From Paracrocinitomix mangrovi (GTDB taxonomy: Bacteria; Bacteroidota; Bacteroidia; Flavobacteriales_D; Crocinitomicaceae), in assembly GCF_019740355.2 (NCBI RefSeq), contig NZ_CP091819.1, positions 2,232,001 through 2,296,000 of the forward strand: DNA of 64,000 nucleotides, written 5' to 3'. The translations under genes and the position numbers were made by a program. Shown piece by piece: positions 35,311-45,147 of this stretch; position 1 is the stretch's first letter, and each line of letters starts with the position of its first letter. The notes beneath the pieces are model-generated. The model was not told the DNA's origin. It worked only from the letters and a program-made list of their open reading frames with translations, and did not search any database.

Positions 35311-35356
35311 AATTTGGGTTTTGTAATGGCTATAACAATTTCAGAAGCGATATGTT

Positions 35357-35384
35357 ACAAAAAAAGAGGCCCTGGAGCCTCTTT
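35357..35384 (-). terminator. Rho-independent terminator after the YceI lipoprotein gene
   Basis: On the minus strand AAAGAGGC pairs with GCCTCTTT (8 pairs, 6-nt loop), followed by seven T. It lies just downstream of the gene ending at 35408. Confidence 0.8.
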
Positions 35385-35407
35385 AGTAGTAATTGTATGA
35401 TGTACGC

Positions 35408-36037
35408 TTATTTACATTCTTTTTTCAAAGTCGTTTTTACAGCAATATTTACATCAGACCATAATTTGTTCACTCCATCAGGACCTGTATGTTTTTCTTC
35501 ACAAACAACTCCTAAAGAATCAATAGCTACCTGACCTTCAAAATCAAGGATATCTATTGTAGTTTTCATTGTAATGGTTTCACCATCTACAGAAACTTCA
35601 CCGTCATAATCAACTCCTTTACCGTTCATTACAATGTTCACAGATGCTTTATTTGCATCAATTGAATTAATGGTTCCGGATAACATTTCAGACTCGGCCA
35701 TATTTCCGAAGAAAGAGTTTTTAATCTTACCGTCTCTAACAGCATCTTGACTGTTTATTGAACTAACAGGGATTTCAAAAGTTGCACCTGAAAGTACTCC
35801 AAACATGTCTTCACTTTCTGACGCAGTAACATTGATTTGATCAAATGTTCCGTCTACACCAACTTTCTCACTTAATTTAAAAGCTGTCCATGTTAATACT
35901 GTTGAGTTTTCATCATATGAATAGGTACAAGTTTCTTCTGCTACTTCTTCTTGTGTTTCTTCGGTTCCTTCTTCACCTCCACCGCATGCAATCATAGCGG
36001 GAATAAGACCTAAAACCAATAGTTTTCTTGTTTTCAT
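35408..36037 (-). CDS. YceI-domain lipoprotein
   Basis: 209 aa. Lipoprotein signal ends in MIACGGG (Cys18), followed by a Glu/Thr-rich spacer. The YceI beta-barrel domain starts near STVLTWTAFKLSEKVGVDGTF. YceI proteins bind long polyisoprenoid lipids and are periplasmic. Here the lipid anchor and acidic linker indicate membrane attachment. A separate transcription unit: terminator downstream, and TAACTTTA (minus, 36062-36069), one mismatch from the -7 consensus, lies upstream. Confidence 0.85.
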   Translation of the reverse strand: MKTRKLLVLGLIPAMIACGGGEEGTEETQEEVAEETCTYSYDENSTVLTWTAFKLSEKVGVDGTFDQINVTASESEDMFGVLSGATFEIPVSSINSQDAVRDGKIKNSFFGNMAESEMLSGTINSIDANKASVNIVMNGKGVDYDGEVSVDGETITMKTTIDILDFEGQVAIDSLGVVCEEKHTGPDGVNKLWSDVNIAVKTTLKKECK

Positions 36038-36093
36038 TTTTTGGATCTTTAGATTTTTCTTTAAAGTTATTCATTTATTTAACAACTATCCTA

Positions 36094-37080
36094 TCAAGTT
36101 GTTTTATCATATCTTTTTTCTAAAGCGTCTAAATTGTTAAGCTTTTTTTGTTGAATTGCTCCGTGAATACTTGCGTTAAGTTCAAAACCAATAAGCAATG
36201 CAAATGAAATCATGTAAACATATAGCATCACCATAATAAATGTTCCAAGTGAACCATAAAGAGCATTGTAATTAGCAAAATTACTTATGTACAATTGGTA
36301 GAAAATTGAAATCACAACAATTAGGAAAAATGCCAAAGACGCTCCGGGTGAAAAAAATGTGAATCCCTTTTTTTTTCTAGGTCCAAAATAATATATGAAT
36401 GCCACCATACTATACACAAAAAGGCCGAGAAAAATAATGTCAGTTGTGATGTATATTTCTGTAAAATAATCATTGATCAAATTGCTGGAATCTGCCCAAA
36501 TATTGAATCCTTTTCTCACTAAAATGAGCATATAAAAAACAGCAATCAGTGCTACTAAAAACACCACAACGAATCCAAAGGACACCAACCTAATAGACCA
36601 CCACTTTTCTCTTTTTGCAAACTCAATTTTTGAACTATTAAAAGCTTTGATCAAAACGTTAAAACCGTTGGATGCAAAATATAGTGCAAATACGAACCCA
36701 AAAGAAATGAGAGAACTGACTGAGGAGTTTTCATATTCATCCATTCCCTTCATTAACTCAGCCACTAACTGGTCAGGAATCAAAGCACTCACAACCGGTG
36801 CTATATCACTTTCTATTGAAATACCCGGCGTGTAAGAAGTTAATACCACCAAAACTAAACCGAAAGGAATAATCGCTAGAAAAAAGTGAAATGCTACGGC
36901 GCCTGCCCTCATTCCAATTAAACCTTTTCTTAATGAATACAAAAAGAAGAAGATTATTTCCCAAAGAGAAACTCCTTGAAATCCCGGCAGTTTAATTTTA
37001 CGAGCAACATGAATGAATTTACGCAAGTAAACCACACGTATTATTCGCCCAATTCTATTCAACTTCTCCGAAATTGCCAT
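36094..37080 (-). CDS. YihY/BrkB-family inner-membrane protein
   Basis: 328 aa with six hydrophobic segments typical of the family. The conserved N-terminal stretch RAGAVAFHFFLAIIPFGLVLVVL and the GSLGTFIMVMLYVYMISFALLIGFELNA end are clear. Once called RNase BN, the family is now regarded as a membrane transporter or envelope factor of unknown substrate. A perfect -7 box lies 13 nt upstream of the ATG. Confidence 0.9.
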   Translation of the reverse strand: MAISEKLNRIGRIIRVVYLRKFIHVARKIKLPGFQGVSLWEIIFFFLYSLRKGLIGMRAGAVAFHFFLAIIPFGLVLVVLTSYTPGISIESDIAPVVSALIPDQLVAELMKGMDEYENSSVSSLISFGFVFALYFASNGFNVLIKAFNSSKIEFAKREKWWSIRLVSFGFVVVFLVALIAVFYMLILVRKGFNIWADSSNLINDYFTEIYITTDIIFLGLFVYSMVAFIYYFGPRKKKGFTFFSPGASLAFFLIVVISIFYQLYISNFANYNALYGSLGTFIMVMLYVYMISFALLIGFELNASIHGAIQQKKLNNLDALEKRYDKTT

Positions 37081-37085
37081 ATCAG

Positions 37086-37093
37086 CAAAGATA
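37086..37093 (-). promoter_or_regulatory. Perfect -7 box for the YihY gene
   Basis: Minus strand TATCTTTG, first T 13 nt before the ATG at 37080, so the transcript would start at or next to the start codon. Confidence 0.6.
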
Positions 37094-37154
37094 TACGCAT
37101 TATTGAATGAGATGTTTAACTGAGGAGCACAAAAATTTGAATCATTGATTTTAT

Positions 37155-37162
37155 TAATTTTG
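37155..37162 (+). promoter_or_regulatory. Perfect -7 box for the bestrophin gene
   Basis: TAATTTTG, first T 29 nt before the ATG at 37184. A TTTG lies at 37136-37139, 15 nt upstream, closer than the usual -33 spacing. Confidence 0.45.
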
Positions 37163-37183
37163 AACTGATATCAAATTATTGAA

Positions 37184-38053
37184 ATGATTAAGTACAATCC
37201 AAAAACCTGGTTCAGGCATATTTTTCAAATTAACAAAACAGATACTTTGTTTATTCTGTGGTTGGAACTTGTTATCATTTCTGTAATTACAGCCGGTATT
37301 GCATGGATAAAAATCAACTATTATCCCGACTCTACAATGACAAGCTCTTTAATTGGAGTTTACTCTTTAGTAGGATTTGTATTGTCCCTTTTGTTGGTTT
37401 TTAGAACAAACACTGCATACGATCGTTGGTGGGAAGGACGCAAAAAATGGGGTGAAATGGTAAACAACACTCGAAATTTAGCGATTAAATTAAGTGCATT
37501 ACCCATTGACCAATCTGATAAGGATTACCTGGGAAGGATGATTTCTAATTACGTTTTTGCTATGAAAGAGCACTTACGTGAAGGCGTTAAGCTGGAGGAA
37601 CTAGACATCACCAAAGAAGAAAAAGTTGCTTTAGTAAGCAAGGGACATATTCCTAATTACATTGCAAAACTGATTTATAAAAGACTTCACGAACTTAAAG
37701 ACAGAGGTCAAATAACAGAAGAAGAATTTATAGTACTTGATACGAATCTTAAAACCTTTTCAGATATCATTGGTGCCTGCGAGCGTATTAAAAATACCCC
37801 CTTGCCATTTTCATACAGTAACTTTTTAAAGAAATTCATCTTCATTTATGTTACATCTATGCCTTTGGCATTTGTTAATGCTTTTGGATATTACTCAGTT
37901 CTGATAACAGTCTTTGTATTTTATGTACTGGTAAGTATGGAGCTACTGGCAGAAGAAATTGAAGATCCTTTTGGAACAGATCCAAACGATTTGCCAACTG
38001 ATGAATTAGCGGATAAAATTATGTATAATGTATCAGAAATACTTAAGGACTAA
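37184..38053 (+). CDS. Bestrophin-family anion channel
   Basis: 289 aa, normal size for bacterial bestrophin (UPF0187). The signature LLLVFRTNTAYDRWWEGRKKWGEMVNNTRN region (residues ~70-100) is plain, and the ~225-260 segment gives the membrane-returning helix (YYSVLITVFVFYVLVSMELLAEEIEDPFG). The EIEDPFGTDPNDLP end is the family C-terminal landmark. It conducts chloride or other small anions in the inner membrane. The end overlaps the convergent MORN gene by 11 nt. Confidence 0.92.
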   Translation: MIKYNPKTWFRHIFQINKTDTLFILWLELVIISVITAGIAWIKINYYPDSTMTSSLIGVYSLVGFVLSLLLVFRTNTAYDRWWEGRKKWGEMVNNTRNLAIKLSALPIDQSDKDYLGRMISNYVFAMKEHLREGVKLEELDITKEEKVALVSKGHIPNYIAKLIYKRLHELKDRGQITEEEFIVLDTNLKTFSDIIGACERIKNTPLPFSYSNFLKKFIFIYVTSMPLAFVNAFGYYSVLITVFVFYVLVSMELLAEEIEDPFGTDPNDLPTDELADKIMYNVSEILKD

Positions 38054-39740
38054 AAGTCTTTGGTTTTCCATCAACCCCTAATTCAACTCCGTCTTCGAAA
38101 GTTTTTTCAATAACTATTTTGCCTCGTTTATCAAAAACGTACATTTTGCCATGTTTTAGTCCGTCCTTATAATTGATTTCTGTAGTAATATAACTTGGTC
38201 TCCAATTGTATAGTAACATTTTACCATCCAATCTGCCCTCTTTATACGTTACGATTCTCTCAGGTTTTGCACCTCCAGGAAAGTAAAACACCCATTGACC
38301 TTCTTCTTTACCATTTTTATAATCTCCCTCATGCGTTTTTTTACCATCTTTTTGAGAGTAAAAAATCCAGTGTCCGTCTTTCACACTTTCTTTTAAAGTA
38401 CGCTTTGAAAAAGGACCATATTTTACATGCTTCTTGTAATTAATTATTTTGTACTGACCTACTTCCAGTAATCTACCTTTATCTGAGTATCTCACCCACT
38501 CTCCGGTTTTAAGATCATTTTTATACTCGCCTTGAAGGTGCAACTTACCTTTTGGAAAATAAGATCTCCAAATTCCATTTAAATGACCCATGTCAAAATC
38601 GGCTTCATTCTTCAATTGACCGGTATCATAAAACTGCTCCCAATGTCCATGTTCTTTACCTTCTACAAAAGTTCCTTCTTTCAACAATTGTCCATTTTCA
38701 TACCATGTTTTCCAAACCCCATCTTCCAAATCGTTCTTATATTCACCTTCTTTCCAAGTGCTTCCGTCTTTATAAAAGAACTCCCATTTACCATCTCTCA
38801 ATCCTTCCTTAAAAGGACCTTTCATACTCAATTGAGTAGAATCGCCGGCAATCCAATACTGCCACAAACCATCTTGCTTACCATCAATAAAACTACCCTC
38901 CATGTCTTTGGTTCCAACATTTGTATACCATGTCCACTTGCCAACTTTTAATCCGTAATTGAACTCACCGGTAATATTGATTTTACCATTGTCATAATAC
39001 TTTTTGTATTTGCCGTGCAATTCATCACTGACGTAAGAAACCGTTCTGTCTATTCCTCCTAGATAATAATAGTAGGTCCAATCTCCAACTTTATCACCTT
39101 CTTTGTACTGCCCAATTACAAAGGGTTTTTGTGTAGGTGTGTATTCTTCAAAATCACCATCTCTTAAACCATCTTTATAAGTATAAAAATCCTGTAAATA
39201 GCCTGTAGGATAATACCTGATAACTCTACCATTCCCTTCTTCTAAAGTATGCGTACTATCAATTAGCCAAAAGTCTTTTACATAGGTAATAGAATCCACA
39301 TTTTCTTCAATCATCTTGTGGTAACCATTATCGTAATAGTATTTCCACTCACCCAAAGGACGATCATTTTTATAATATCCCTCCGTTTCAATTTGACCGT
39401 TCTCATACCAAGAAGTGTAAGTAGAGTCTTGTTTACCCATGTTGAAATAACCCTCTTCTTTTTTCTTTCCATTTGGGTAATAACTAACAACTAATCCATT
39501 TAACTCTCCTTTGAAATAATTCTGAATTTCTTCTAATCTACCTTGACGATCCCAATACTCCCATTTACCATGTTTCAATGTTGTTTCACCATTGTATAAA
39601 TCGGCATAGTAAAAACCACGACTTCTCATGGTTGATTTTTCAAAGTCCCAAAAATCAACTTGCATTCTTGGTTTTGGTTTTGTTTGACCAAAAGAAACAA
39701 GCGAAATAAATAAAGTAAGTACAAGAAGATGAATCTTCAT
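38043..39740 (-). CDS. Secreted MORN/YwqK-repeat protein
   Basis: 565 aa with a signal peptide (residues 1-19, SLVSFGQ). Almost the whole mature chain is MORN-like repeats, about seventeen by eye, of the form G.W..(Y/F)Y.NG.....GEY.ND...G. It is the most regular of the three MORN proteins in this window. No T9SS tail or lipobox, so it is probably periplasmic or soluble outside the inner membrane. YwqK antitoxin labels come from the repeat; no toxin lies next to it. Confidence 0.82.
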   Translation of the reverse strand: MKIHLLVLTLFISLVSFGQTKPKPRMQVDFWDFEKSTMRSRGFYYADLYNGETTLKHGKWEYWDRQGRLEEIQNYFKGELNGLVVSYYPNGKKKEEGYFNMGKQDSTYTSWYENGQIETEGYYKNDRPLGEWKYYYDNGYHKMIEENVDSITYVKDFWLIDSTHTLEEGNGRVIRYYPTGYLQDFYTYKDGLRDGDFEEYTPTQKPFVIGQYKEGDKVGDWTYYYYLGGIDRTVSYVSDELHGKYKKYYDNGKINITGEFNYGLKVGKWTWYTNVGTKDMEGSFIDGKQDGLWQYWIAGDSTQLSMKGPFKEGLRDGKWEFFYKDGSTWKEGEYKNDLEDGVWKTWYENGQLLKEGTFVEGKEHGHWEQFYDTGQLKNEADFDMGHLNGIWRSYFPKGKLHLQGEYKNDLKTGEWVRYSDKGRLLEVGQYKIINYKKHVKYGPFSKRTLKESVKDGHWIFYSQKDGKKTHEGDYKNGKEEGQWVFYFPGGAKPERIVTYKEGRLDGKMLLYNWRPSYITTEINYKDGLKHGKMYVFDKRGKIVIEKTFEDGVELGVDGKPKTFSP

Positions 39741-39782
39741 TTCAAGGTATTTTTTATGATATAACTATGGGAAGTTAAATTG

Positions 39783-40448
39783 TTACTGATGTTCAGCTCT
39801 CATTAAGAATCCCTGGGTCAAGAACAAAACACCAAAAGCAATGAGTACTATTCCCAATGCCAAATTTAAGTGTCTCATCCATGCAGGTGTGAGTACTTTT
39901 CTCAATTTTTTTGCACCAAAGATTTTTAATACATCAATTGAGAAAAAGGTAACAAGGATAATGGCTATGTATCCAAAAATTTCTTGAGTTCTATCTAATC
40001 CCATTGATACCGGCGCTTTTGGCAAGATAGACATCAAGGTCAACCAATAAAATAATACGCCCGGATTAACTGCATTAAAGGTGAAGCCCTTTAGGCAAGT
40101 CATTAGATAATTTCCTGCAGATAACTGGCTGGTTTCTTCGAGTTGTTTTTTGGTAATAGTTGGTTTTTTCTTTCTAACATTTACAATTCCAATAAAAACA
40201 AAGAAAATTCCTCCAACGATTCTCAACAAATAACTATGCTCACTTTCCATGAGTGCTGTTACTTGATTAAAGAAAATAAAGGCAATTCCTAAATAAACAA
40301 GATCACTCAAAAGTACGCCCAGATCAAACCAAAGAGCAGCTTTAACACCCTTTGTGATACTAGTTTCTAGCAAAATAAAAAATGCCGGGCCAATCATGAC
40401 ACTTAGCAACAATCCGTAGCCAATTCCGGTAAATATAAATTCAAACAC
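39783..40448 (-). CDS. LysE-family amino-acid exporter
   Basis: 221 aa with about six hydrophobic segments. The N-terminal LysE/RhtB pattern GYGLLLSVMIGPAFFILLETSITKG is clear, as is FNAVNPGVLFYWLTLMS in the middle. Members export basic amino acids or homoserine-type metabolites. The start is GTG at 40448, because TGA is in frame just upstream. TAACTTTG (minus, 40468-40475) is a perfect -7 box, giving a leader of about 15 nt. Confidence 0.87.
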   Translation of the reverse strand: MFEFIFTGIGYGLLLSVMIGPAFFILLETSITKGVKAALWFDLGVLLSDLVYLGIAFIFFNQVTALMESEHSYLLRIVGGIFFVFIGIVNVRKKKPTITKKQLEETSQLSAGNYLMTCLKGFTFNAVNPGVLFYWLTLMSILPKAPVSMGLDRTQEIFGYIAIILVTFFSIDVLKIFGAKKLRKVLTPAWMRHLNLALGIVLIAFGVLFLTQGFLMRAEHQ

Positions 40449-40467
40449 TCAGTTTAATTTGGAATTA

Positions 40468-40475
40468 CAAAGTTA
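40468..40475 (-). promoter_or_regulatory. Perfect -7 box for the LysE gene
   Basis: Minus strand TAACTTTG, first T 27 nt before the GTG start at 40448. No -33 TTTG is apparent. Confidence 0.45.
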
Positions 40476-40515
40476 TAAGTTAAGTTTAGCTTATAAGATG
40501 ATAAATGTTAGTTCT

Positions 40516-41289
40516 TTACAATTTAACATCTAAATCTAATAAAATAGGACAATGATCCGAGTGAACTGCTTCAGATAAAATCACCGATCTGTTCAATTTT
40601 TCTCCCAAATTATCAGTAACAAAGTGATAATCAATTCTCCAGCCCAAATTCTTTTTTCTAGCTCCAGCTCGGTATGACCACCAGGTATAATTATGAGGTT
40701 CTTTGTTTAAATGTCTAAAAGTATCAATGAATCCTGTATCCAAAAACTCGGTCACCCATTCTCTTTCTTCCGGTTTAAAGCCCGAAGTATCTTTGTTTCT
40801 ATCAGGATTATGAATATCAATAGCCGTATGACAAATATTTACATCTCCGGAAATTAACAGCTTAGGTCGTTCTTTTTTAAGCTCATTGGCATACTTGATA
40901 AAATCTGCCAAAAACTCCATTTTAAAAGCTTGCCTTTCATCTCCGGTTGTTCCACTTGGGAAATAACAACTCAAAACAGAAAAATCTCCATAATCTGCTC
41001 TCAAAACTCTTCCTTCTGCATCATATCTTTCAATTCCACATCCATATTCTACATGATCAGGTTCTGTTTTTGAAAAAATAGCAACACCGCTATATCCTTT
41101 TTTCTCTGCTGAATGCCAGTATGATTTGTATCCTGCTTCTTCAAATATTGCTACATCTAATTGATCTTTTTGAGCTTTTGTTTCTTGTACACAAACAACA
41201 TCAGGATCAACAGATTTTAACCAATCCATCCAATCTTTTTTCAATGCAGCCCTGATACCATTAACATTATACGATACGAATTTCGCCAT
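40516..41289 (-). CDS. xth: Exodeoxyribonuclease III / AP endonuclease
   Basis: 257 aa, normal size. Catalytic residues of the exonuclease III fold are all visible: Asn in SYNVNGIRA, Glu in VQETKAQ, the GDVNICH motif, and the terminal SDHCPI with Asp-His. GYSGVAIFSK and GWRIDYHFVT also match. It repairs abasic and oxidised sites in DNA. Divergent to radA, separated by 120 nt. Confidence 0.95.
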   Translation of the reverse strand: MAKFVSYNVNGIRAALKKDWMDWLKSVDPDVVCVQETKAQKDQLDVAIFEEAGYKSYWHSAEKKGYSGVAIFSKTEPDHVEYGCGIERYDAEGRVLRADYGDFSVLSCYFPSGTTGDERQAFKMEFLADFIKYANELKKERPKLLISGDVNICHTAIDIHNPDRNKDTSGFKPEEREWVTEFLDTGFIDTFRHLNKEPHNYTWWSYRAGARKKNLGWRIDYHFVTDNLGEKLNRSVILSEAVHSDHCPILLDLDVKL

Positions 41290-41409
41290 GAATCTTGTTT
41301 ACAAATTATTTTAAAAGAGTGTCTAATTTAATGTAATTTCAAAGATCAATTTTTATGATCGTAAATAGTTTACGGATATACGCTCACATTTTTGAGCACA
41401 AACATTTAT

Positions 41410-42774
41410 ATGGCCAAGGTTAAAACATCATTTTTTTGTCAGAATTGTGGAGCTGAATCTCCCAAATGGGTTGGAAAATGTGCTTCATGTAATGAATGGA
41501 ACACCTATGTTGAAGAGGTAATCGACAGACCAAAAAGTGCAACTCCTTTTTCTTCATCCAGTTCACAACGTGCGTCAAAAGCTCACAGTTTAAATGAAAT
41601 TGAAAAGAAAATTGAGCGCAGAATTGAATTAAAAGATGTAGAACTTAACCGTGTGTTAGGAGGTGGAATGGTTCCCGGTTCATTAATTCTTTTTGGTGGT
41701 GAACCCGGAATTGGAAAATCCACTTTATTACTTCAAATGGCCATTCAAGAGACTGATAAAAAAATACTCTATATATCTGGTGAAGAAAGTGAGCAGCAAA
41801 TTAAAATGAGAGCTGATAGAATTGGAATTGGCAATGACAATTGTTTTGTTTTGACTGAAACTTCTATGCAAAATGTGTTTCTGCAAATTGAAGCCGTTGA
41901 ACCTGACATTCTGATTATTGATTCTGTTCAAACTATGCATTCACAAAACATTGAATCTTCACCCGGAAGTATTTCGCAAATCAGAGAGTGTACAGCTGAA
42001 TTGTTACGATATGCAAAAGAATCTGGTACACCGGTGTTTTTAGTTGGACACATTACCAAAGAAGGCTCACTTGCAGGTCCAAAGGTATTAGAACACATGG
42101 TGGATACTGTCTTGGTTTTTGAAGGAGACAGAAATCATGTTTACCGCATCATTAGAAGTGTAAAAAATAGATTTGGATCTACGAATGAATTAGGGATTTA
42201 TGAAATGCATGGTGCCGGTTTACGTGTAGTTGAAAATCCATCTGAAATTTTACTCTCCAATAATGAAGAAAATTTATCCGGGATTTCAATTGCTTCTACT
42301 TTAGAGGGAATTCGTCCAATAATGGTTGAAGTTCAGGCTTTGGTTAGCACTGCGGCATACGGTACACCTCAACGTTCTTCTACAGGTTATGACTTGCGAA
42401 GGTTAAACATGCTTTTAGCAGTTCTTGAAAAAAGATGCGGATTTAAATTAGGCGCAAAAGATGTTTTCCTAAATATTGCGGGCGGAATTAAAGTGAATGA
42501 TCCGGCTATTGATTTGGCTGTAGTTTGTGCTATCATGTCATCTAACGCCAATATTCCAATTAACAAAAAAATCAGTTTGTCTGCCGAAATCAGTTTATCC
42601 GGAGAAATAAAGCCGGTTAACAGAATGGACCAACGTATTTCAGAAGCTCAGAAATTAGGAATGGAGCAGATTATCATTTCAAAATACAACAAGGGGATTC
42701 ACCAAAAAGATTTTGAAATTGAAATTGTCAAAGTTGGAAAAATTGAAGACGCAATCAGAGCTATTTTTGGATAA
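41410..42774 (+). CDS. radA: DNA repair protein RadA
   Basis: 454 aa from the ATG at 41410 (a TTG at 41392 is in frame but adds six atypical residues). Zinc finger Cys10, 13, 24, 27; Walker A GEPGIGKST (97-105); the RadA KNRFG motif (VKNRFGSTNELG) near 245; and the C-terminal Lon-like domain with AISEAQ-type end. It drives branch migration of recombination intermediates. Intact and normal in length. Followed by porZ after ~70 nt. Confidence 0.96.
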   Translation: MAKVKTSFFCQNCGAESPKWVGKCASCNEWNTYVEEVIDRPKSATPFSSSSSQRASKAHSLNEIEKKIERRIELKDVELNRVLGGGMVPGSLILFGGEPGIGKSTLLLQMAIQETDKKILYISGEESEQQIKMRADRIGIGNDNCFVLTETSMQNVFLQIEAVEPDILIIDSVQTMHSQNIESSPGSISQIRECTAELLRYAKESGTPVFLVGHITKEGSLAGPKVLEHMVDTVLVFEGDRNHVYRIIRSVKNRFGSTNELGIYEMHGAGLRVVENPSEILLSNNEENLSGISIASTLEGIRPIMVEVQALVSTAAYGTPQRSSTGYDLRRLNMLLAVLEKRCGFKLGAKDVFLNIAGGIKVNDPAIDLAVVCAIMSSNANIPINKKISLSAEISLSGEIKPVNRMDQRISEAQKLGMEQIIISKYNKGIHQKDFEIEIVKVGKIEDAIRAIFG

Positions 42775-42833
42775 AAACACTTCCTCAATGTAAGGCCAAA
42801 CAATATTTTAGAGACAATAGAGTTATTAGTTTG

Positions 42834-42841
42834 TATTTTTG
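42834..42841 (+). promoter_or_regulatory. Perfect -7 box for porZ
   Basis: TATTTTTG; first T 14 nt before the ATG at 42848, so the porZ message may be almost leaderless. No -33 TTTG is visible. Confidence 0.5.
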
Positions 42842-42847
42842 AATTCC

Positions 42848-45145
42848 ATGAGTAGAATATTGCTATTGTCACTTATATTAAGTTCCATTGCACACGGTCA
42901 AATTGCCATGCAGGACTGGAGAATACATTTCTCTGTTAATAATACTGTTGGGATAGCGGAAAACACTAGCAGAATCTACAGTGCCTGTGCCAATGGCGTA
43001 ATCGAATATGATACAGATGATAATTCTGTCAACATGTTAACTGTTACCAATGGGTTATCAGATCTTGGAATTTCTGCAATTGATAGTGATGGTTCAGATG
43101 TTGTAATCTTGGGATATTCTAATGGAAACCTCGACATCATTGAAGGAAACACCATTACTAACATTCCCTGGATTAAAAAAGCTGAGATATCAGGAAATAA
43201 AAAAGTAAACTCATTTTATTTTGACGGAGATATCATTTATGTTGCTACCAACATTGGATTGGTGGTACTTGACAATGCTAAAAAAGAAATAAAAGACACC
43301 TATTATCCATTTGATGATCCACAAATCTTTGACGTTACAATATTTAAAGACAGTATTTATTGCGCCACAGAAAACGGAATTTACCACGCTCACAAGGATC
43401 AATCATTTTTAAATGACAAAAACAACTGGTCAAAGCCTTCTTTTATGCCAAGCAACTTAAATAATTTGATGTTTGGTGAAATTGAAACTTTTGGCGACAA
43501 CCTTGTATTTTCATATGATGGTGCCGATTACAACACAGATTCACTTTATTATTACAACAGTAATGGGTTCAACGTTTTTACCGGAAACCCGGTTGAAATT
43601 CTGGACATAAAAGCACAAGGTGATAAATTATTGGTTTGCTTCTTCAGCAATTTGTTGGAGCTAGATAATTCATTCAACATAACTACTAACATTTTTGAAG
43701 TACAAGGGACTGCACCAATTGTTAAAGGAGCTATTTATAGAGATGGTTTTTATTGGATTGCAGATGAAAATAATGGCATGGTCAAAGCTTTGAATTCATG
43801 GTCATCTGACGTTGTATTTAACAACACGCCTTATACAGACGGAAGTTATCGAATTGATATTCAATATGGAAATGTATTAATCGCTGGTGGAGGTTTAACG
43901 CACAATTTACAAAATAACTATTTCAGAAATGGAGTGTACAAATTTGAAGATGAAGAATGGATAAATTTTAACCATAAAACCCAAGATTCTATAAAAATAG
44001 ATCAAGATTGGGACTTCATCTCTGTAGCCGTAAATCCACTGAATACTGATGAATTTGCATTTGCTTCATACTCAGCTGGGGGATTAATGGTGGTGAAAGA
44101 TGGAAAAACAATATCTGAAGTTTACAACACACAAAACTCTCCAATTGAAGCCTTTGGTGGACAAATTAAAATCAGTGATATCAAATATGATTTAGATGGC
44201 AATTTGTGGATTGTAAATCAAGGAATTGAACCACTTAAAGTTTTAACACCTGAGGGAATTTGGTATTCATTTGAAATGGGCTCGCCAGCCAAAAACTCAC
44301 ATCCATATAGATTACTTATAGATAATGACGGCAATAAGTGGGTTGGATTTAACCATGTAGGTGTAGTTGCATTCAATGATAACGGAACCTTAGCAGATGA
44401 ATCAGATGATCAACTTCAAACATTGACCACAACTGAAGGATATGGAAATCTTCCATCTGCATTTCCTAAAGCTATAGCAGAAGACATAGATGGTGAAATT
44501 TGGATTGGGACAGACCTTGGAATGGTTATACTCTACAATACATCTAATTTATATGATGGGGACTATGGAGATTATGATGCAAATCCGATTTTAATTGAGG
44601 TTGATGGAGAAGTTGAAAAATTGCTTGGAGAAACTGATATTACCACTATTACGATTGACGGAGGTAACAGAAAATGGATTGGAACTAGTAGTTCAGGAAT
44701 ATTTTGCCTTTCTGAAGACGGAACTGAAGAAATTTATCGCTTCACTAAAGAAAATAGTCCTTTAATTTCAAACAACATTTTTGATATCAGAATTAATCAT
44801 CTTACCGGTGAAGTTTTTGTAGCAACAGAATCAGGATTGGTTTCATTTAGAACTGATGCCACAATTGCAGATAATGACTACAGTGATGTTACTGTATTTC
44901 CAAATCCAGTTCGCCCTGATTTTGGAGGCCCTATTACAATTCAAGGGCTAGGATATGAATCAGATGTGAAAATCACTGATGTGGCAGGAAACGTTGTGTA
45001 TAAATCAAGATCTAACGGAGGAACTGTAATATGGGATGGGAATACCGTTAATGGTGAAAGAGTAAAAACAGGTGTATATTTGGTGTGGACAGCAAGAGAA
45101 AATGGCAAAGGTAAAAACGTTGCCAAAGTTGTTGTGATAAACTAG
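42848..45145 (+). CDS. porZ: T9SS surface beta-propeller protein PorZ
   Basis: 765 aa from the ATG at 42848 (a TTG three codons earlier is in frame). A signal peptide (LILSSIAHGQ) is followed by QDWRIHFSVNNT, the typical PorZ start, then two seven-bladed-like propellers with two-component-type blades (GNLWIVNQGIEPLKV, DGEIWIGTDLGMVIL, NRKWIGTSSSGIFCL) and a C-terminal FlgD/T9SS domain (VFPNPVRPDFGG...). PorZ is part of the surface sortase/attachment complex that adds A-LPS to cargo. Normal length. Its stop lies 2 nt before recO, the usual neighbour in this phylum. Confidence 0.88.
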   Translation: MSRILLLSLILSSIAHGQIAMQDWRIHFSVNNTVGIAENTSRIYSACANGVIEYDTDDNSVNMLTVTNGLSDLGISAIDSDGSDVVILGYSNGNLDIIEGNTITNIPWIKKAEISGNKKVNSFYFDGDIIYVATNIGLVVLDNAKKEIKDTYYPFDDPQIFDVTIFKDSIYCATENGIYHAHKDQSFLNDKNNWSKPSFMPSNLNNLMFGEIETFGDNLVFSYDGADYNTDSLYYYNSNGFNVFTGNPVEILDIKAQGDKLLVCFFSNLLELDNSFNITTNIFEVQGTAPIVKGAIYRDGFYWIADENNGMVKALNSWSSDVVFNNTPYTDGSYRIDIQYGNVLIAGGGLTHNLQNNYFRNGVYKFEDEEWINFNHKTQDSIKIDQDWDFISVAVNPLNTDEFAFASYSAGGLMVVKDGKTISEVYNTQNSPIEAFGGQIKISDIKYDLDGNLWIVNQGIEPLKVLTPEGIWYSFEMGSPAKNSHPYRLLIDNDGNKWVGFNHVGVVAFNDNGTLADESDDQLQTLTTTEGYGNLPSAFPKAIAEDIDGEIWIGTDLGMVILYNTSNLYDGDYGDYDANPILIEVDGEVEKLLGETDITTITIDGGNRKWIGTSSSGIFCLSEDGTEEIYRFTKENSPLISNNIFDIRINHLTGEVFVATESGLVSFRTDATIADNDYSDVTVFPNPVRPDFGGPITIQGLGYESDVKITDVAGNVVYKSRSNGGTVIWDGNTVNGERVKTGVYLVWTARENGKGKNVAKVVVIN

Positions 45146-45147
45146 TC

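Noticed and set aside
38583-38951. 122-codon open frame on the strand opposite the 565-aa MORN gene
   Set aside because: It is opposite a well-supported repeat protein, and long antisense frames are expected from the biased codons of repeats. No start context or motif supports it.
22708-39740. Toxin-antitoxin systems built on the YwqK-like proteins
   Set aside because: The proteins have export signals and no adjacent toxin, so the label would rest only on the repeat family name.
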